Origin: Polytrichum commune
Lineage: Eukaryota > Streptophyta > Polytrichopsida > Polytrichales > Polytrichaceae
NCBI GenBank assembly: GCA_950295325.1
Contig: OX485806.1
Location: 52,573,169-52,633,168 of the forward strand
DNA length: 60,000 bases
Reading direction: 5' to 3'
Shown here: positions 1-11,342 of the stretch, one piece after another
How positions within the stretch are numbered: position 1 is the first letter of the stretch
Layout: every line of letters begins with the position of its first letter
Translations under genes and position numbers: made by a program
The notes under the pieces: generated by a model
Seen by the model: only the letters and a program-made list of their open reading frames with translations
The model's database searches: none
What the model was told of the DNA's origin: nothing

Positions 1-1
1 T

Positions 2-2937
2 TACGACGGCCATGTGTGGACGAAGACCATCACCACCAACATCACAAACGACTTTGGTTTGTCCTTCCGTTCTTCCGCTTGCGTTGGACACCTGCGTTGC
101 AACAACAAGGAGTGCGAATATTTGATCCGCCGACCTCGTATTTTCGAAGTCAACGAGACAGAGTTTGAAGGTTGTACCCTCCAAGCCTTTGTAGTGGATC
201 AAGCGCCCCCACCTGACTCTACGTTTGTTTGCAAGGTATGTAAAGAACCCCCAACATGTATTGCTACATGTGGAGCGAAAATTTATTATGTTGCTGGCAA
301 AAACAACCACACAAGAGCGTGCATCCACATTGGAACTCACGATCACCCTGTCAAGGTGGGCGACTACAGAGACACTAAGGCTGAGATCAGTGGCCTAATT
401 GAAGAACAGATCGAGAAGACTCCTCAGGCTACCAAGAGTGCACTTCTGTTGGAGGCTAGCAAAGTTCTAATTGGCAACTATCTTCTTCAATCCGATGACG
501 CGCCACCAAAGAAGCTCACTCTGGAGGAACTTGTTCCTGTATTCGACCGGTGCAAGGACATGGCTTCCCCGAACATCCGCAACAAGGTCATGAGCTTCCG
601 ATACCTCAAAAGGTATGGTGTCATGGACTCTATCACCAAACTCCGTGGAATCAGTTTATGGGCCTTTGTTCAGGAGAACAAATTCCCTGGTCAAGGGGCT
701 GATCTTGACAAGGTTTTTGTCTTCAAGATGTCGGAAGTCGGGCCTGGTAGTGGGGTAGACTTGGTGAAGCGTATGCAGCCCGGCGAAGATCTGGAGAATG
801 CTTGGATGATGTTCGACCATGTGAAACGGGTTAGACAATGGACCACAATGGCATGCCACGTGTATGACTCCACGTATTGTCGTGTCATGACCATTGCAAG
901 TTGTGACATGCAATCGGAGGACTGTGATGCCCAGATCGTTTTTTGGAAGAATCTCAATGCTGTGATGGAGAGGAATAGTGTTGTCGATACCAACTTCAAG
1001 GGTTTCATGGCCGATAGCGCCCAGGCCAATTGGAATGCAGTTCGGGTCATATATGGCAACGGGAAGAAGGAGGACCGCATGGATGACCGGGAGAGAACCT
1101 GTCAGTTTCATTGGACCCAATCTATGGTTAAGTATACCGAGAAATACATTCCCGAAGAACTCTGGGAGCAGCACAAGAAGATGTGCCACCAATATAGGAC
1201 CGCGAGGACCATGGACGAAGCGGAAAACCTGTACCACGGGCTACGTGCATGGTGGGTATCCGCCGGGGCAGTGACAGAGAAGGCACTTGACAAACTGGAG
1301 CTTTGGCTTGCATTCTGGCATTTCCGTTATCGCCAATGGGGAGGCTTCATGACCGGGGTATGTTGTCCCAAAACTTGTTGTTTTTTTTTTCTTTCACTGT
1401 AATTTTCACAACTCTTCTCCAATTTATAATTGCTTCCACTATGTGCACGCAGAAATTTACAGAAGGAGAACTAGCAGAAATGCCTTCATGTAATCTCGCC
1501 GAATCAATACACAACAAGTGGCTTCAAGCGTCTGGAAATAGCGGCGGCGACCTCTATGTTGCTACCGTGGACGACTTCGTTCGAGGCTTCCTACAGGTTG
1601 TCAATTACTACCAGTTCCTGAAAGGTGATGTCGGCGGTATAGGCCCTACAAAGAAAGAGCTCAAGCTAAGGTTGGCAGAGCGCAGGGCGAAGCAAACGGG
1701 TAATCCTTTAGTCCTCGAAGACCCCATGATGGACATGCCTGGAGCAGAAGAGTTCTGTACCCGGGTGCCTTGCATGGCTGGGGAAGAGGTATTCGGGTCC
1801 ACGAAACGGAAAGCAGATCTACCTCTTGGAGCAGAAGAGGAGTCGCACAGACCTGATAAGGTCAACTTCTCACATCCCCGTGGCTCTGGTAGGGCTGTCC
1901 GGACTCGTTCCACTAACATGCCCATAATTATTGAAGAGGATGATTCCAATGTCCCGGAAGTTGCACCCATGGCGCCATATGCCGACAATGTCGTCCCGTC
2001 CCACATCCCCGAGGGACGGATCAGCCATGTCACTGCCGTCGAGGAGACTAGGGTGAACGTGAAGGAGTGGCACATCGCTCGGTTGCCAAAGACTTCTGCC
2101 AAATGTTGTTGGGCACAGAGAGCTGTCACCAAAAAGAAGTGTACTGAGAGAATCGTAAGGGGTGCAAAATCAACCCCTGCCCCTACGTACACCGGTCTAT
2201 GGCACAGCACTAGGAGGAATGTGAAAGAGACCACAGAGTTTTTCTTCTGCTCAGATGATATCCATAGGTGCGTTAAGGGTAGCAGGCGCAAATGGGTTGT
2301 TCAATACTCTGCGGAACAGGAGAGACCAAGCATTCCGGATGTTTGGCCAGTGAAACTTGGCACTAACCTCAAGCAATGTGAGATCCTGGCCCTCGAGGCG
2401 GCCGGATTCCAACTGCCGCAGAAAGTGCCAGTCTCACCCAGAAGGCTCTTTTCCACTGCACCGTCTCCGGCAAATCTAGACTCCGTGCCGGTGCCAGCAA
2501 ATGCGGACAGGTATCCTGGGAAGAGAGAAGGGAAGCTCGTTAAGCGCACCGCAACCCGTCCAAACCCTCAGCAGCGGCTATCCATGGGCTCTTCGGACTC
2601 CCTCAAAGCTCAACTCCGCTCGGTCACAATGATTCCTCACCCTGGCCATGGCTGCATCATTGCGCTAGACTCGATGATGCCACCCGATGTGACACAATAC
2701 CATATCACCATCAGTTCCCTCCCGGGTTGCACATGCCCTGCGTTCAAGAAGACAATGACCAACTTTCGAGGGCGGAATCAATTCTCGTATTGCAAGCATG
2801 TTTACTATATTCTTTTAAAGGTCTGCCATCGCAATCCTGATGTAGACCTTTTCATCCACGCGCCAACCTTCAGCTTCAACGAGGTCAAAGTAATTCTCGA
2901 GAGTGGAATTTTAACTCACCCTTTAGATCGGACCTAG
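2..2937 (+). CDS. MULE-like transposase with GCM-type and SWIM zinc fingers, 5' partial
   Basis: Two reading frames join through a GT-AG intron at 1358-1452 (donor GTATGTTG, acceptor GCACGCAG). Exon 1 ends on a codon boundary and exon 2 opens in the right frame, giving about 946 visible residues. The frame is open to base 2 and has no ATG near its left end, so the true start lies outside the window. From the N-terminus there is a Cys/His cluster ending in HIGTHDHP, like the WRKY-GCM1 fingers of Mutator-like transposases. Next comes a DDE-type core with FMADSAQANW (Asp near residue 338) and the CxxH signature CQFHW. A low-complexity linker follows, then a SWIM finger (CTCPAF ... YCKH) near residues 874-900. 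The known role is cut-and-paste transposition in the nucleus by binding terminal inverted repeats. I see no stop or frameshift in the visible part, so it may be recently active or domesticated. Terminal repeats could not be identified because the left end is missing. Confidence 0.82.
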
Positions 2938-3538
2938 GATTTACTCTAGGAGTGTCCCTTTCTCCCATCAACATGATAGATCGATGAAGTAGTGCCTATT
3001 CATCCATGTTTCTAATCGAGTACGACATAGACTAAGTGATATAAGATTTTCATTGAATAATTTAAGATTGTCAGCTCAATAATATAATAAATACAATCGC
3101 ATGGATTATTTTTATTCAACTCAAAATGTTGGATTACAATACTCAACTGTATCATGTGTCTCTATACATCTTGGGATCATCCTTGGTTTTCATCATCTAC
3201 TTATTTATTATATCACAATTTTACTATCATTTTTGCACTTCACGGTTCCCAAACTAAATCAGACCATTTCAAATTCAAGGCATTTATTTTATTTAGTGCC
3301 TACACATTCCACGGAAATAGGTCCCAAATTTTTTCTATTTCTGGCATAATCCGGAATATTCTAAGTATATTCTTGTACTATTTTTAGGAAATTCTAAATT
3401 TAATATAGAATATTTCCTATTTTTACACCATTTCTGCTCTCCGCTCTCCAAATCGCCACTCTCTGCTCTCCGCTCTCTGCTCACCGCTCACATACAAGTC
3501 TCGTCCTAAATGGACATACACTGCATACCCAACCTCCA
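2938..3538. other. AT-rich spacer after the transposase
   Basis: No supported gene. It contains A/T-rich sequence and, at about 3435-3490, an imperfect pyrimidine-rich repeat built from CTCTCCGCTCTC-like units. The right end leads directly into the first copy of the 22-bp palindrome. Confidence 0.6.
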
Positions 3539-4048
3539 TTTACGAACGTGCGTTCGTAAATATGCACTCCACGTTCTTTGGAATGCTCTATATTTACGAA
3601 CGCACGTTCGTAAATATACGCTAAATATCACTCAGATGGAACCTTTACTTCTATATGAACCTATCCGAAAAACTAAAGAACAAATATAAATTTACGAACA
3701 CCAATAAAACAACTAAATCAACCAAATGTCCGAAAAAATAGACCAAATGGACATACTTACGAACGCACGTTTGTAACAAAACCAAATCTAGAAAATCTAT
3801 ATCTTTTACGAACAATCGTTCGTAAAAATAACCAAATATATTGCAAATACGTTTATGACGAGTAGTCTTTGATCTTCATATCGTTTACGAACGCTCGTTC
3901 GTAAACTCAATACTAAAAGTTTATATTATCTTGCAACCCCTCATTTACGAACGAACGTTCGTAAATATAATTACATCAATTGCAAAGACGCATTAACAAT
4001 GCACAGTATGTGGGATATGCATGTCATTTACGAACGTTCATTCGTAAA
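3539..4048. repeat. Cluster of seven 22-bp palindromes upstream of the ParB-like gene
   Basis: Seven copies of an inverted repeat with arms TTTACGAACG and CGTTCGTAAA lie at 3539-3560, 3593-3614, 3756-3777, 3805-3826, 3884-3905, 3944-3965 and 4027-4048. The two central bases vary (TG, CA, CA, AT, CT, AA, TT) while the arms are almost invariant, and an outer A...T pair often extends the symmetry to 24 bp. Spacing between copies is 27-142 bp. The last copy ends 29 bp before the ATG of the next gene. This layout fits either operator-like binding sites or a self-spreading miniature repeat. The sequence alone does not decide between them. Confidence 0.9.
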
Positions 4049-5194
4049 GTCATTAATTATTTATATTTTGTTGCGGAATGGCAAGATCAAGCAGAAGCAC
4101 CATTGAGATGTTCGCGGTGAAGGTCGATCACCTCCCAGAGTCGGTGTTAGACGATAACAACAACGACAACTATGTCCCCAAAGAAGACTTCATGGGGGAG
4201 TGGACGGCACTGCCAGAGAAGATCGGGGACGGCCTCTTCTGCATGCGCTTCACCTACGAGCTGGAGACGAGAGTGGACCAGCTTGAACAATGGGTTCAAA
4301 TGAAGACGTGGGAGATAGAGTCCATAGAGGCCCAGGGGGAGTATGTAATTCTTGACATGAAGAACAAGAAGGATCATATCAACCTCTTGTTGCATTTCCA
4401 GAAACATACCTTCTCCAACCAATACGCCACCAATAACGTAGTGGAAAATGCCAAACACTTCGACCTGGACGCACTCTTCTCTAAGTATGCCTTGAGCCCA
4501 TACTGGACAGCAAGGAAATTGACAGCCCTCGCCTTGAACATCTCGAAGTACAACAGTGTGGTCACTGAGGCCAACAAGAAAAAGAAGAGCCCCAAGAAAC
4601 CATCCACATCAAGGGCAGGAGGATCAAGAAGTGCACCCAGGCCTGTGCCTTCCGCGAGTAGGGCGACGGAGGGCCCCAGCAGACACTCCACACCATCGAA
4701 GACGTGGACTGCTTCATGTGCGAGAAGTCCCCCAACAAGTGGGTGGTTCGGTCTCGCGAGAGCGGTGGTGTGAAGTGGCAAATCAACAATCTAATGAACA
4801 ATGTCAAGTGGGATAGGCAGACCGTCTGCGTCATGCCGAAGGGACTGACATCCCGGCCGACGGAGAAGGATTGGCCACGGATCCAGAATGGAGAGTTCTG
4901 GATCATAGACAGCCAACACAGCTTGGAGGAGTCCCATATAATCCTCAAGGACGACAACTTCCAGCACGAATTGAAGGCAGATTTGCGCAACTGGAAGGCG
5001 TTCCTGGTGTGGTCGGACGACTGGGACAAGCTGCGGAAGATTTCCACCTTCTTCAACTCCGACAACAAGATTAAAGCCTTCGAGGCATCCTGGGCAGCCA
5101 ACATCGTGGCTGCGAGAGACGTCTGGGTTGCTCACGGGTGTCCCCCAAAGGAGCGGGAGAACGCCAAGACCCCGTCTCCACAATGGAAAGTGAG

Positions 5195-5272
5195 TTTACG
5201 AACGTTCGTTCGTAAAGGCCGGGTGCATTTCTATTTTATTGACTTCCAAATTCACGAACGTGCGTTCGTAGT
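5195..5272. repeat. Two 22-bp palindromes inside intron 1
   Basis: Copies lie at 5195-5216 (perfect arms, centre TT) and 5251-5272 (two arm mismatches, centre TG). Both are wholly within the 116-bp intron 5190-5305, making up more than a third of it. The first starts five bases after the GT donor. Confidence 0.85.
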
Positions 5273-5392
5273 TTGTGCATAACTGACATTTCACTTTTAC
5301 TGCAGGCATTTTGCGACGAAATGGTGGACAAGTTCTCGTCCATCGACATGAAGTCCATAACAACCAAGTCTGTCCTGGAGCTCAAGGGTGAT

Positions 5393-8233
5393 TGTGGTAC
5401 TTTTGGGCCACCCCCTTTCGAGGGAGCCTAAAAGTATCACACAAGCCCTTCGGTGAAGGTGCCCTGCATTTGCAGGCGCCCAAGCCGAACCCGGATGATA
5501 GGTGTATAACGTGAGTAGTTAGATTTTTAAGGGAGATTAAATATGCGTCGTAGTACCTCCGGAGGTTAGGCCTTAGTTTTTTACTAGTGTGGCTTTAAAC
5601 TCCACTAACCAATTTCATATCTAGTTCTAACCTTAACCTACAACCTATTCTACGCGCAGACGCACCAGCCTTGAAACCAAGGCAATCCTAATTTGTGAAT
5701 TGGGATGGTTCTGATACACCCAACCGGGTGTGACTCATACCACCCTAACTCAACGAACGGAATAACGACAATTTGATGGACCATTTAATTCTTCCTATTT
5801 CTTTATTTAGTTCTATTTAGTTTTCTAAGCGGGGGAACTTGGCCTAAGTCCCACCCTTCACACAAATTCCTTCTTAATTACTTACTTTTGTTTGCACGTC
5901 CTAACTTACTACATTAATATATTAGGCATCACCCTTTACCTCGGGTCTCTTGCCAACAAGGGTTTACGATTTATTTTGTATGTTTTGATTGTTAAATGTG
6001 TTTACACTGGATAGACCACGAAATGCAACTCAATGGGACCAGGGTGACGGGCGACATGTAGGTTCAACCTGTTGCGCAATCTTCATAAATTGGGGCCATT
6101 ACTCCCAATCTATGGGGCCAACAACATAATAGTGGATTCGCGGGTCATTAACCCCACCTTTCCACCAACAACATTCAGAGTGATCGTGTCGGTGATTAAT
6201 CCGACTTACCACACACGAAACTTGCTAATAAATGAAGCTACTACCACAAAACATACTAAGGGCCCCGAAAACAATGGAATTGGGTACTCCCTTGGCGGTC
6301 AAGTGGTCAAGCCACTTGACCTTACGAGATAGGTGAGTGGGTTTAGAGATGCGTACCTTAGCCGTGCTCCCTCCAATCCTAAATGGAAGGCTTAAGGTTA
6401 GTTAATTTACCTCAATTTTCCTCGGTTGATTTGGGCTTGATGTAGGCCGAGCCGCTACCTCCTTCCTTGCTCCACTTTCCGAGCGTCGACCTTGCCTCCT
6501 TCTTTGTAACTAGTTTGGTAGTAAGCGTACCTTAGTTAACAATTAAAATATAAAGTGTTATTCTGCCCTGTAATTTAATCCTAAGCATAATATTTATACT
6601 TAGTGCACCAAATTATCTTTCCAATGATCTAAAAATCACTCTAATCGGATAAGAAATGCAAAAGTTATGAGGGTTGGAAGTGTGAGGTCGATTCAACCGA
6701 CCCTTCCAACCCACCTATCTACCTTCTAACTTCAAGAATTCATAGCACATTCCTTACTACTTGGATCTAGGCTTTCCTTATACCATTGGAAAGCTATGAA
6801 CAAGCTCTAACTAGAAAAATTATGACATCAGCAGGTTAAGCTAATAGAAATTCAGCGGACTCCTTGTAACACAGCAGTCAATCAAGAAGGCTTAAACTAT
6901 GTATCTCGCCTTCAACAATTCATATCTAATTCAAATCTTAGTCAAATCAAACGTTCTATATGACCCTGGAGAGATATTAAAAAGGTGTATTTGATAAAAA
7001 TATGTGATTAGAAAGGTAAGCCGAAGTGAACCCAGCAGGTCCTCTGTAATGCAGCAGTCAACCAAAAGTTCTCAAACTATGTGTCCCATCTTGCACAATT
7101 CATATCTCATTCAAATCATGCTCAAATCAAATGTTCTAAGCCATTTTGGAAAGCTACACAAAAGGTCTACTTGGGAAAAATATAATTTCTTGGAATTAAA
7201 ATTCCTATTGGGCTCGCAGGTTTGATCCAGCAGCCGCTACCCACAAGACCACCCAGTTTTTTCTACTCCATCTTTGAAAATCCATAACTAATTGTCATCT
7301 CAACCAAATCACAAATGGGAAACGGCTATGGATAGCTATATGAAATCTCTCTAAGAGAAAAATGATAAGTATCTTGTTCTAGCTTTTGAACTAAGCCTTC
7401 AGGGCATTGGAAGATGAGGTCTATAATGCCTCTACTCAAAACTCTACCATCCAACCTACCTCTACAAAAAAAAGGAATAATTTTGTTGGTGTGTTAATAA
7501 ACACACAACCTAACTAGGAGAGAGAGAGTAGAGGAGGTTCTCAAGCCTTTCTTTTAGACCATTGAGAATACATGCTAAAGGATTTTTTCCTAACTACATT
7601 GAAGCAGGGCTTCGCCCAAAAACTAGAGAAAGAGAAAGATCTACAAGGTGGAAGGAGGGGTTTTTAAACCCTCTCACAAAAGGGTTGGACCCCTCCTCCA
7701 CCGGATCCATTTTTCAAACCCTTTCCCGAAATTTTGGCTCGGGGGTTTTCCCGGTTGAGGTTGCCACCCTTTCGCCGAGGTGGCTCCGACAAAAAACCTT
7801 TAGAAATCTTTCTAATTTTTCCGCCATCGAGTTGGCAAGGGGGCAAGTGGGCAAGTATCCCCCTTGCTCTCTTTCTTTTTTGTCTTCAAAATTCTTCACG
7901 CCGATTTTATCTTCTTACGTAAAATACCTCCAATAGTCTTGTGTGCCTCACACTAACTAATAAACTAACACTTGCTTAGCTAGCATCTACTAACATTTGC
8001 TTAATAACTAGCATCTACTAATATTTGCTTAGCTAGTTGTTTTTACTAGCTAGCACATTTTTTCTACTTTGCTATCTTCTAGCACTACTTAGTTTCATTT
8101 TGACCTTCCTTCTTCTAGGCTAAATGCTAAATGAACTAATTTTTCCTAAATTCCCTATCAATTCTAACTTTTAATGCTAACATTCTAACTAAAAGTGATC
8201 CCGCAGAGTGGTGGACCACTCAAAGGGTTCACA
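5393..8233 (+). mobile_element. LTR-like 2.84-kb insertion (copy A) inside an exon, 5-bp TSD
   Basis: The unit starts TGTGGTACTTTT and ends GGGTTCACA, that is TG...CA. It is flanked by perfect 5-bp direct duplications GTGAT at 5388-5392 and 8234-8238, the signature of LTR-retroelement integrase. No second copy of either end is present inside, so it is best read as a solo LTR of unusual length or a coding-free derivative. It holds no believable ORF. The first 51 bases fold into a hairpin (TGTGGTACTTTT against AAAAGTATCACACA, inner CCCTTTCGAGGG). A tandem repeat of about 180 bp lies at 6858-7220. Related copies lie at about 14.4-18.8 kb (inverted) and 29.66-30.02 kb (inverted, internally deleted). 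It contains none of the 22-bp palindromes although it sits between them, so it probably arrived later. Confidence 0.85.
6858..7220 (+). repeat. Two tandem ~180-bp units inside LTR copy A
   Basis: Two consecutive diverged units each run from a TCCT(T/C)TGTAA-like start through GCAGTCAA and ATTCATATCT to a stretch ending in CAGG. Related diverged units appear in reverse orientation in copy B at about 17133-17640, so the internal duplication is a family trait. Confidence 0.55.
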
Positions 8234-9496
8234 GTGATCTCCGCCTCATCTGCTGCAACAGGGACACTTGGGACTTGTGGACCCAATTTTTTGATGCACA
8301 CAGCTCGGGAGATCTCGTCAACCCCGACACCGAGGAAAAGTATAGCGCGGAAAAGACTGGGGAGGCCCCTCCACTGCTGAGGGAGTTCTTTAGGTCCCTT
8401 CAAGGGTTAACGGAGTTCGAGTTGCAGAGGTGCATGGTGCATCTTCTTGGGAACACAGTGGGTAGAACCATACCCTACCCCAGGATATTTTTGAAGAGGC
8501 CAAGGCACGAGCCCGGCACGTATTCCATAAAGGAATGGTGCGACCACCGCAAGATGAAGACGGCGGCAATGAGGGAATTGAGCGCCCTAATACCTGAGTA
8601 CGCACTCATCCTACCCAACGGGGACGTGAATTGGGCCAGTTGGAAGATGTTCAAGGTCGACTACAACATCTCCGGAGCCTCAATGTGTTGCCTTGTCAAG
8701 GAGCACGCCTCCATTTTCAAGCAGAAGGGGAACAAGAGGACAAAGAAAACTGAGACGGATCCCCAGGAGGTGGAGCAATACAAAAGGTTTTTGGCGCGGA
8801 AGAGGATGGCCATATTCGAGGGAGTGGCCAAATTTTGTGTGGTGACAACCGGCGTAGAGAGAACAACTTTCTCTAAGTGGGACGGCACCATCAGCAGGTC
8901 CGAGGTCAGGGAGGACCGACGGGGGTGTCCATTTTCCCTGATCGATTTCAGGGGGATCCCAGGTGCGTTGAGGCAGGGGGGGAAGGACATGCCATTCTAC
9001 AACCCCTTCATGACCAAGTTCAAGGAGCACAAGTCGCCGGACATGAGGGAGCCTCACATTTGGCTGTGGATATTGGAGCAGGAGAAGCTCTTTGTCGTTA
9101 CCGACCTGTACGAGAAGACGATCAAATTCGAGTACAACATCTTCCACAACACTTACGTGCCCGCTAAGACGGAAGGGATCGTGGCCATCAACGAGGCCAG
9201 GGGAAACAAACAGGTGGGGGCGGTTAGCCTCGTCTTCTTGACGTACAACGCGCTTCGCAATGGGCGAGCCCCTGTCAGGGCGAATACTACGTTGAAGAAG
9301 ATCTACAGCATCCCCCATCCCCCTCTCAAGGATCTGCTGCAGGAGACCTTGTACACTGTCTTCCCGGCGTTGGAACTCAGGTTGGAGTTCTACGTCTCCG
9401 TGTTGCAAAGCGTGGCAATAAGCGGAGAGACTATATACAACGTCTGTGGAGGCAACAAATTCATGTACACTGCAATGGTAAGTTCTCCAACTAATA

Positions 9497-9597
9497 TTTA
9501 CGAACGCTCGTTCGTAAAGTTCACCTCAACTTGTTTTGGTTTCATTAAAACTTGCATTGTTTCTCGTCGTTGATGTTTACGAACGCACGTTCGTATA
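9497..9597. repeat. Two 22-bp palindromes inside intron 2
   Basis: Copies lie at 9497-9518 (perfect arms, centre CT) and 9576-9597 (right arm ends TATAT-like, centre CA). Both are inside the 146-bp intron 9478-9623 of the ParB-like gene, between a GTAAGT donor and a TCTCAG acceptor. Confidence 0.88.
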
Positions 9598-10569
9598 TTC
9601 TAACGTATTTTCTTGGATCTCAGATGCTGGGGCTGGTCGTCAACAGCTTCGTTGACGCCGTGGACGAGGAGGACTTCCAGGTGCACAGGGCAAAGGCGTC
9701 CACGATGGACTTGGAGGACATGTCCCTCCCAAGGACGGACATCAACATGCCCGTCGACGAAGGCATGCCCGCCATGGAGACGGACGATGACGAGCCTGTC
9801 CCCTCCTACAACATCGAGGCGATCATTCAATCCTTGGACGTCACTCCTCTCCGCATTTTGGTGCCGTCGGGAAATCCATCCGACGTGCAGGGGACTCCGG
9901 CTGGATACACAGGGTCGTCGGTGGGGACAACCCAAGATGTCTTCCCCGCGAGAACGTCTGGAGCGGAGGCATTCGGCACTCCCGGGGGATGCTCGACATC
10001 CGTGTCGCCCAGGCCAGTCGTGGTTCCCAAGATGGAGAACCTCGACCTTCTGGACCAACGGTCCCGACCGACGTTGGACCACTACCGCAACACGAGGCGG
10101 AGGATGAAGAAGACCCCCTACGTGGAGCTGCCTCCGGGGGCAATCATCGAGGTCTCCAATGAGGACGAGGGCGACATGGAGATCATGGTCGAGCTGGGGG
10201 TAGACTTTGACAAAAACAAGAGGGTCAAAGAGGAGGCGTTGTCCGTCGCCGAGCTTAACGCCAAACTCGAGCAAAAGATGAAGGAGGACATGGCGAAGGC
10301 GGCAGAGGAGAATGCCAAGACAATGTTCGAAATTCAGGAGGAGCTGAGGCAGTCCCACAAGAAGATGGACGCCATCCTCGCCATGCTCCAGCGTATGCAG
10401 AGCTTCGCGGCGCCCCCCAGGCGGCCTACCCTTCCCTGGAGGATACCCCTCCCAATCCCCCCCACCAGCAAGCGCCCCACCCTACGCCTGTTGGCACTCC
10501 TCCGCCCCCAGAAGTTCCCTCGACCACCTCCCACGATGCTGTCGCGGCGGCCATCCAAGAGGACGAGGA

Positions 10570-10591
10570 TTTACGAACGCGCGTTCGTAAA
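10570..10591. repeat. 22-bp palindrome read through in an exon (first)
   Basis: Perfect arms, centre CG. It falls within exon 3 and is read without a stop in the local frame, giving DLRTRVRKS between acidic and proline-rich stretches. Coding character is similar on both sides. Confidence 0.85.
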
Positions 10592-10932
10592 TCTTCAGGT
10601 CCTCTTGTCCTCATCCCTCCCCCTTCAAGGGCAGGACTGCCCTCAGACACCGATACGTCGTCCCCAACGTAGTAGACAGACAGGGCGATGACTCTGCGCG
10701 ACAAACTGACATGGTCATTGTGGAGGACACACAGGGGAGCCCCAATGACGCACCAGGAGTGCATGGTATGCATGTGGAAGACACCCATGCGGCGTGGATG
10801 GAGGATGTCAGGATGGACGCGCCCGACCTGGGCGCCGAGGAAGAAGACGCACTGCGCATCCAGGTGACACATGGGTCTCAACCAGAGCGTGAGGTAGAGG
10901 CCATGGAGACAGAGGCGACTGCAACTGTGGAG

Positions 10933-10954
10933 GTTACGAACGCGCGTTCGTTAA
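10933..10954. repeat. 22-bp palindrome read through in an exon (second)
   Basis: Arms carry one mismatch each (outer bases), centre CG. The local open frame continues through it as EVTNARSLIVNE. Together with the copy at 10570 it shows that the repeat is tolerated in the disordered tail of the protein. Confidence 0.8.
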
Positions 10955-11040
10955 TCGTCAACGAGGGACCTGCTGCTCGGTCCAGCGCCGCTGCCCCTCC
11001 CTCCGATGACAAGGTAACTCTCCTCTGAGAATACCATTTT

Positions 11041-11062
11041 TTTACGAATGAGCGTTCATAAC
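11041..11062. repeat. Degenerate 22-bp palindrome in intron 3
   Basis: Left arm TTTACGAATG, right arm CGTTCATAAC, centre AG. It lies in the intron that begins at 11014, whichever acceptor (11103 or 11565) is used. Confidence 0.7.
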
Positions 11063-11342
11063 CTCTCTAACATCGCGATGTTTTTCTCTTCATCGACATC
11101 CAGTGGCCCGCGAGAGTCCTCTTCAGCGATCCCCCTTAGGGCCGAACAGTTTTGTAGGACACGGCATCATTTTGCCTTAGGAAAATGTGATAGACTATCA
11201 CATGAGAAATGTAAATATTCAACGGATTAATATATGAGCCTATGTTATCTGCATCGCATTGCTTCAAATTCTCTGCCCTTGACCCCTTCTCGTATATTGT
11301 ATATGTTGATGCGATTATGTTCATTCTTGCATACCCACCTCA

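Larger units (their letters stand above)
4078..11139 (+). pseudogene. Disrupted multi-exon gene with DGQHR/ParB-like segment and disordered tail
   Basis: I do not recognise the family with certainty. Exons read 4078-5189, 5306-5392 plus 8239-9477 (split by an LTR insertion), 9624-11013 and 11104-11139. The introns at 5190-5305, 9478-9623 and 11014-11103 all have GT-AG ends. The middle of exon 1 holds a Cys-containing stretch (DCFMCEKSPNKW) followed by GEFWIIDSQHSLEES, which resembles the DGQHR-type loop of ParB/sulfiredoxin-fold proteins with Gly and Arg replaced by Ser. The long second exon shows no motif I know. Exon 3 is acidic, predicted coiled coil (about 10200-10400), then proline-rich. 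Damage: a frameshift near 4580-4600, an in-frame TAG at 4659-4661, two apparent 1-nt losses near 10410 and 10675, and the 2.84-kb insertion. Skipping the insert and one target duplicate restores the frame exactly (GGT GAT / CTC CGC). Strong GC3 bias supports past coding. The terminal exon choice is uncertain; splicing from 11014 to 11566 would fuse it to the HAD block. Confidence 0.62.

Noticed and set aside
656-1237. Minus-strand open frames opposite the transposase
   Set aside because: They are antisense to well-conserved transposase motifs and carry no domain of their own.
8680-10358. Long minus-strand frames opposite the ParB-like gene exons
   Set aside because: They mirror the GC3-rich sense frame; no recognisable motif, and the sense strand has matching splice sites.
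4078-11139. A literal bacterial ParABS cassette acquired by transfer
   Set aside because: Spliced introns, no ParA-like ATPase, the motif is only partly matched, and the palindrome differs from parS. Only a loose analogy is kept.
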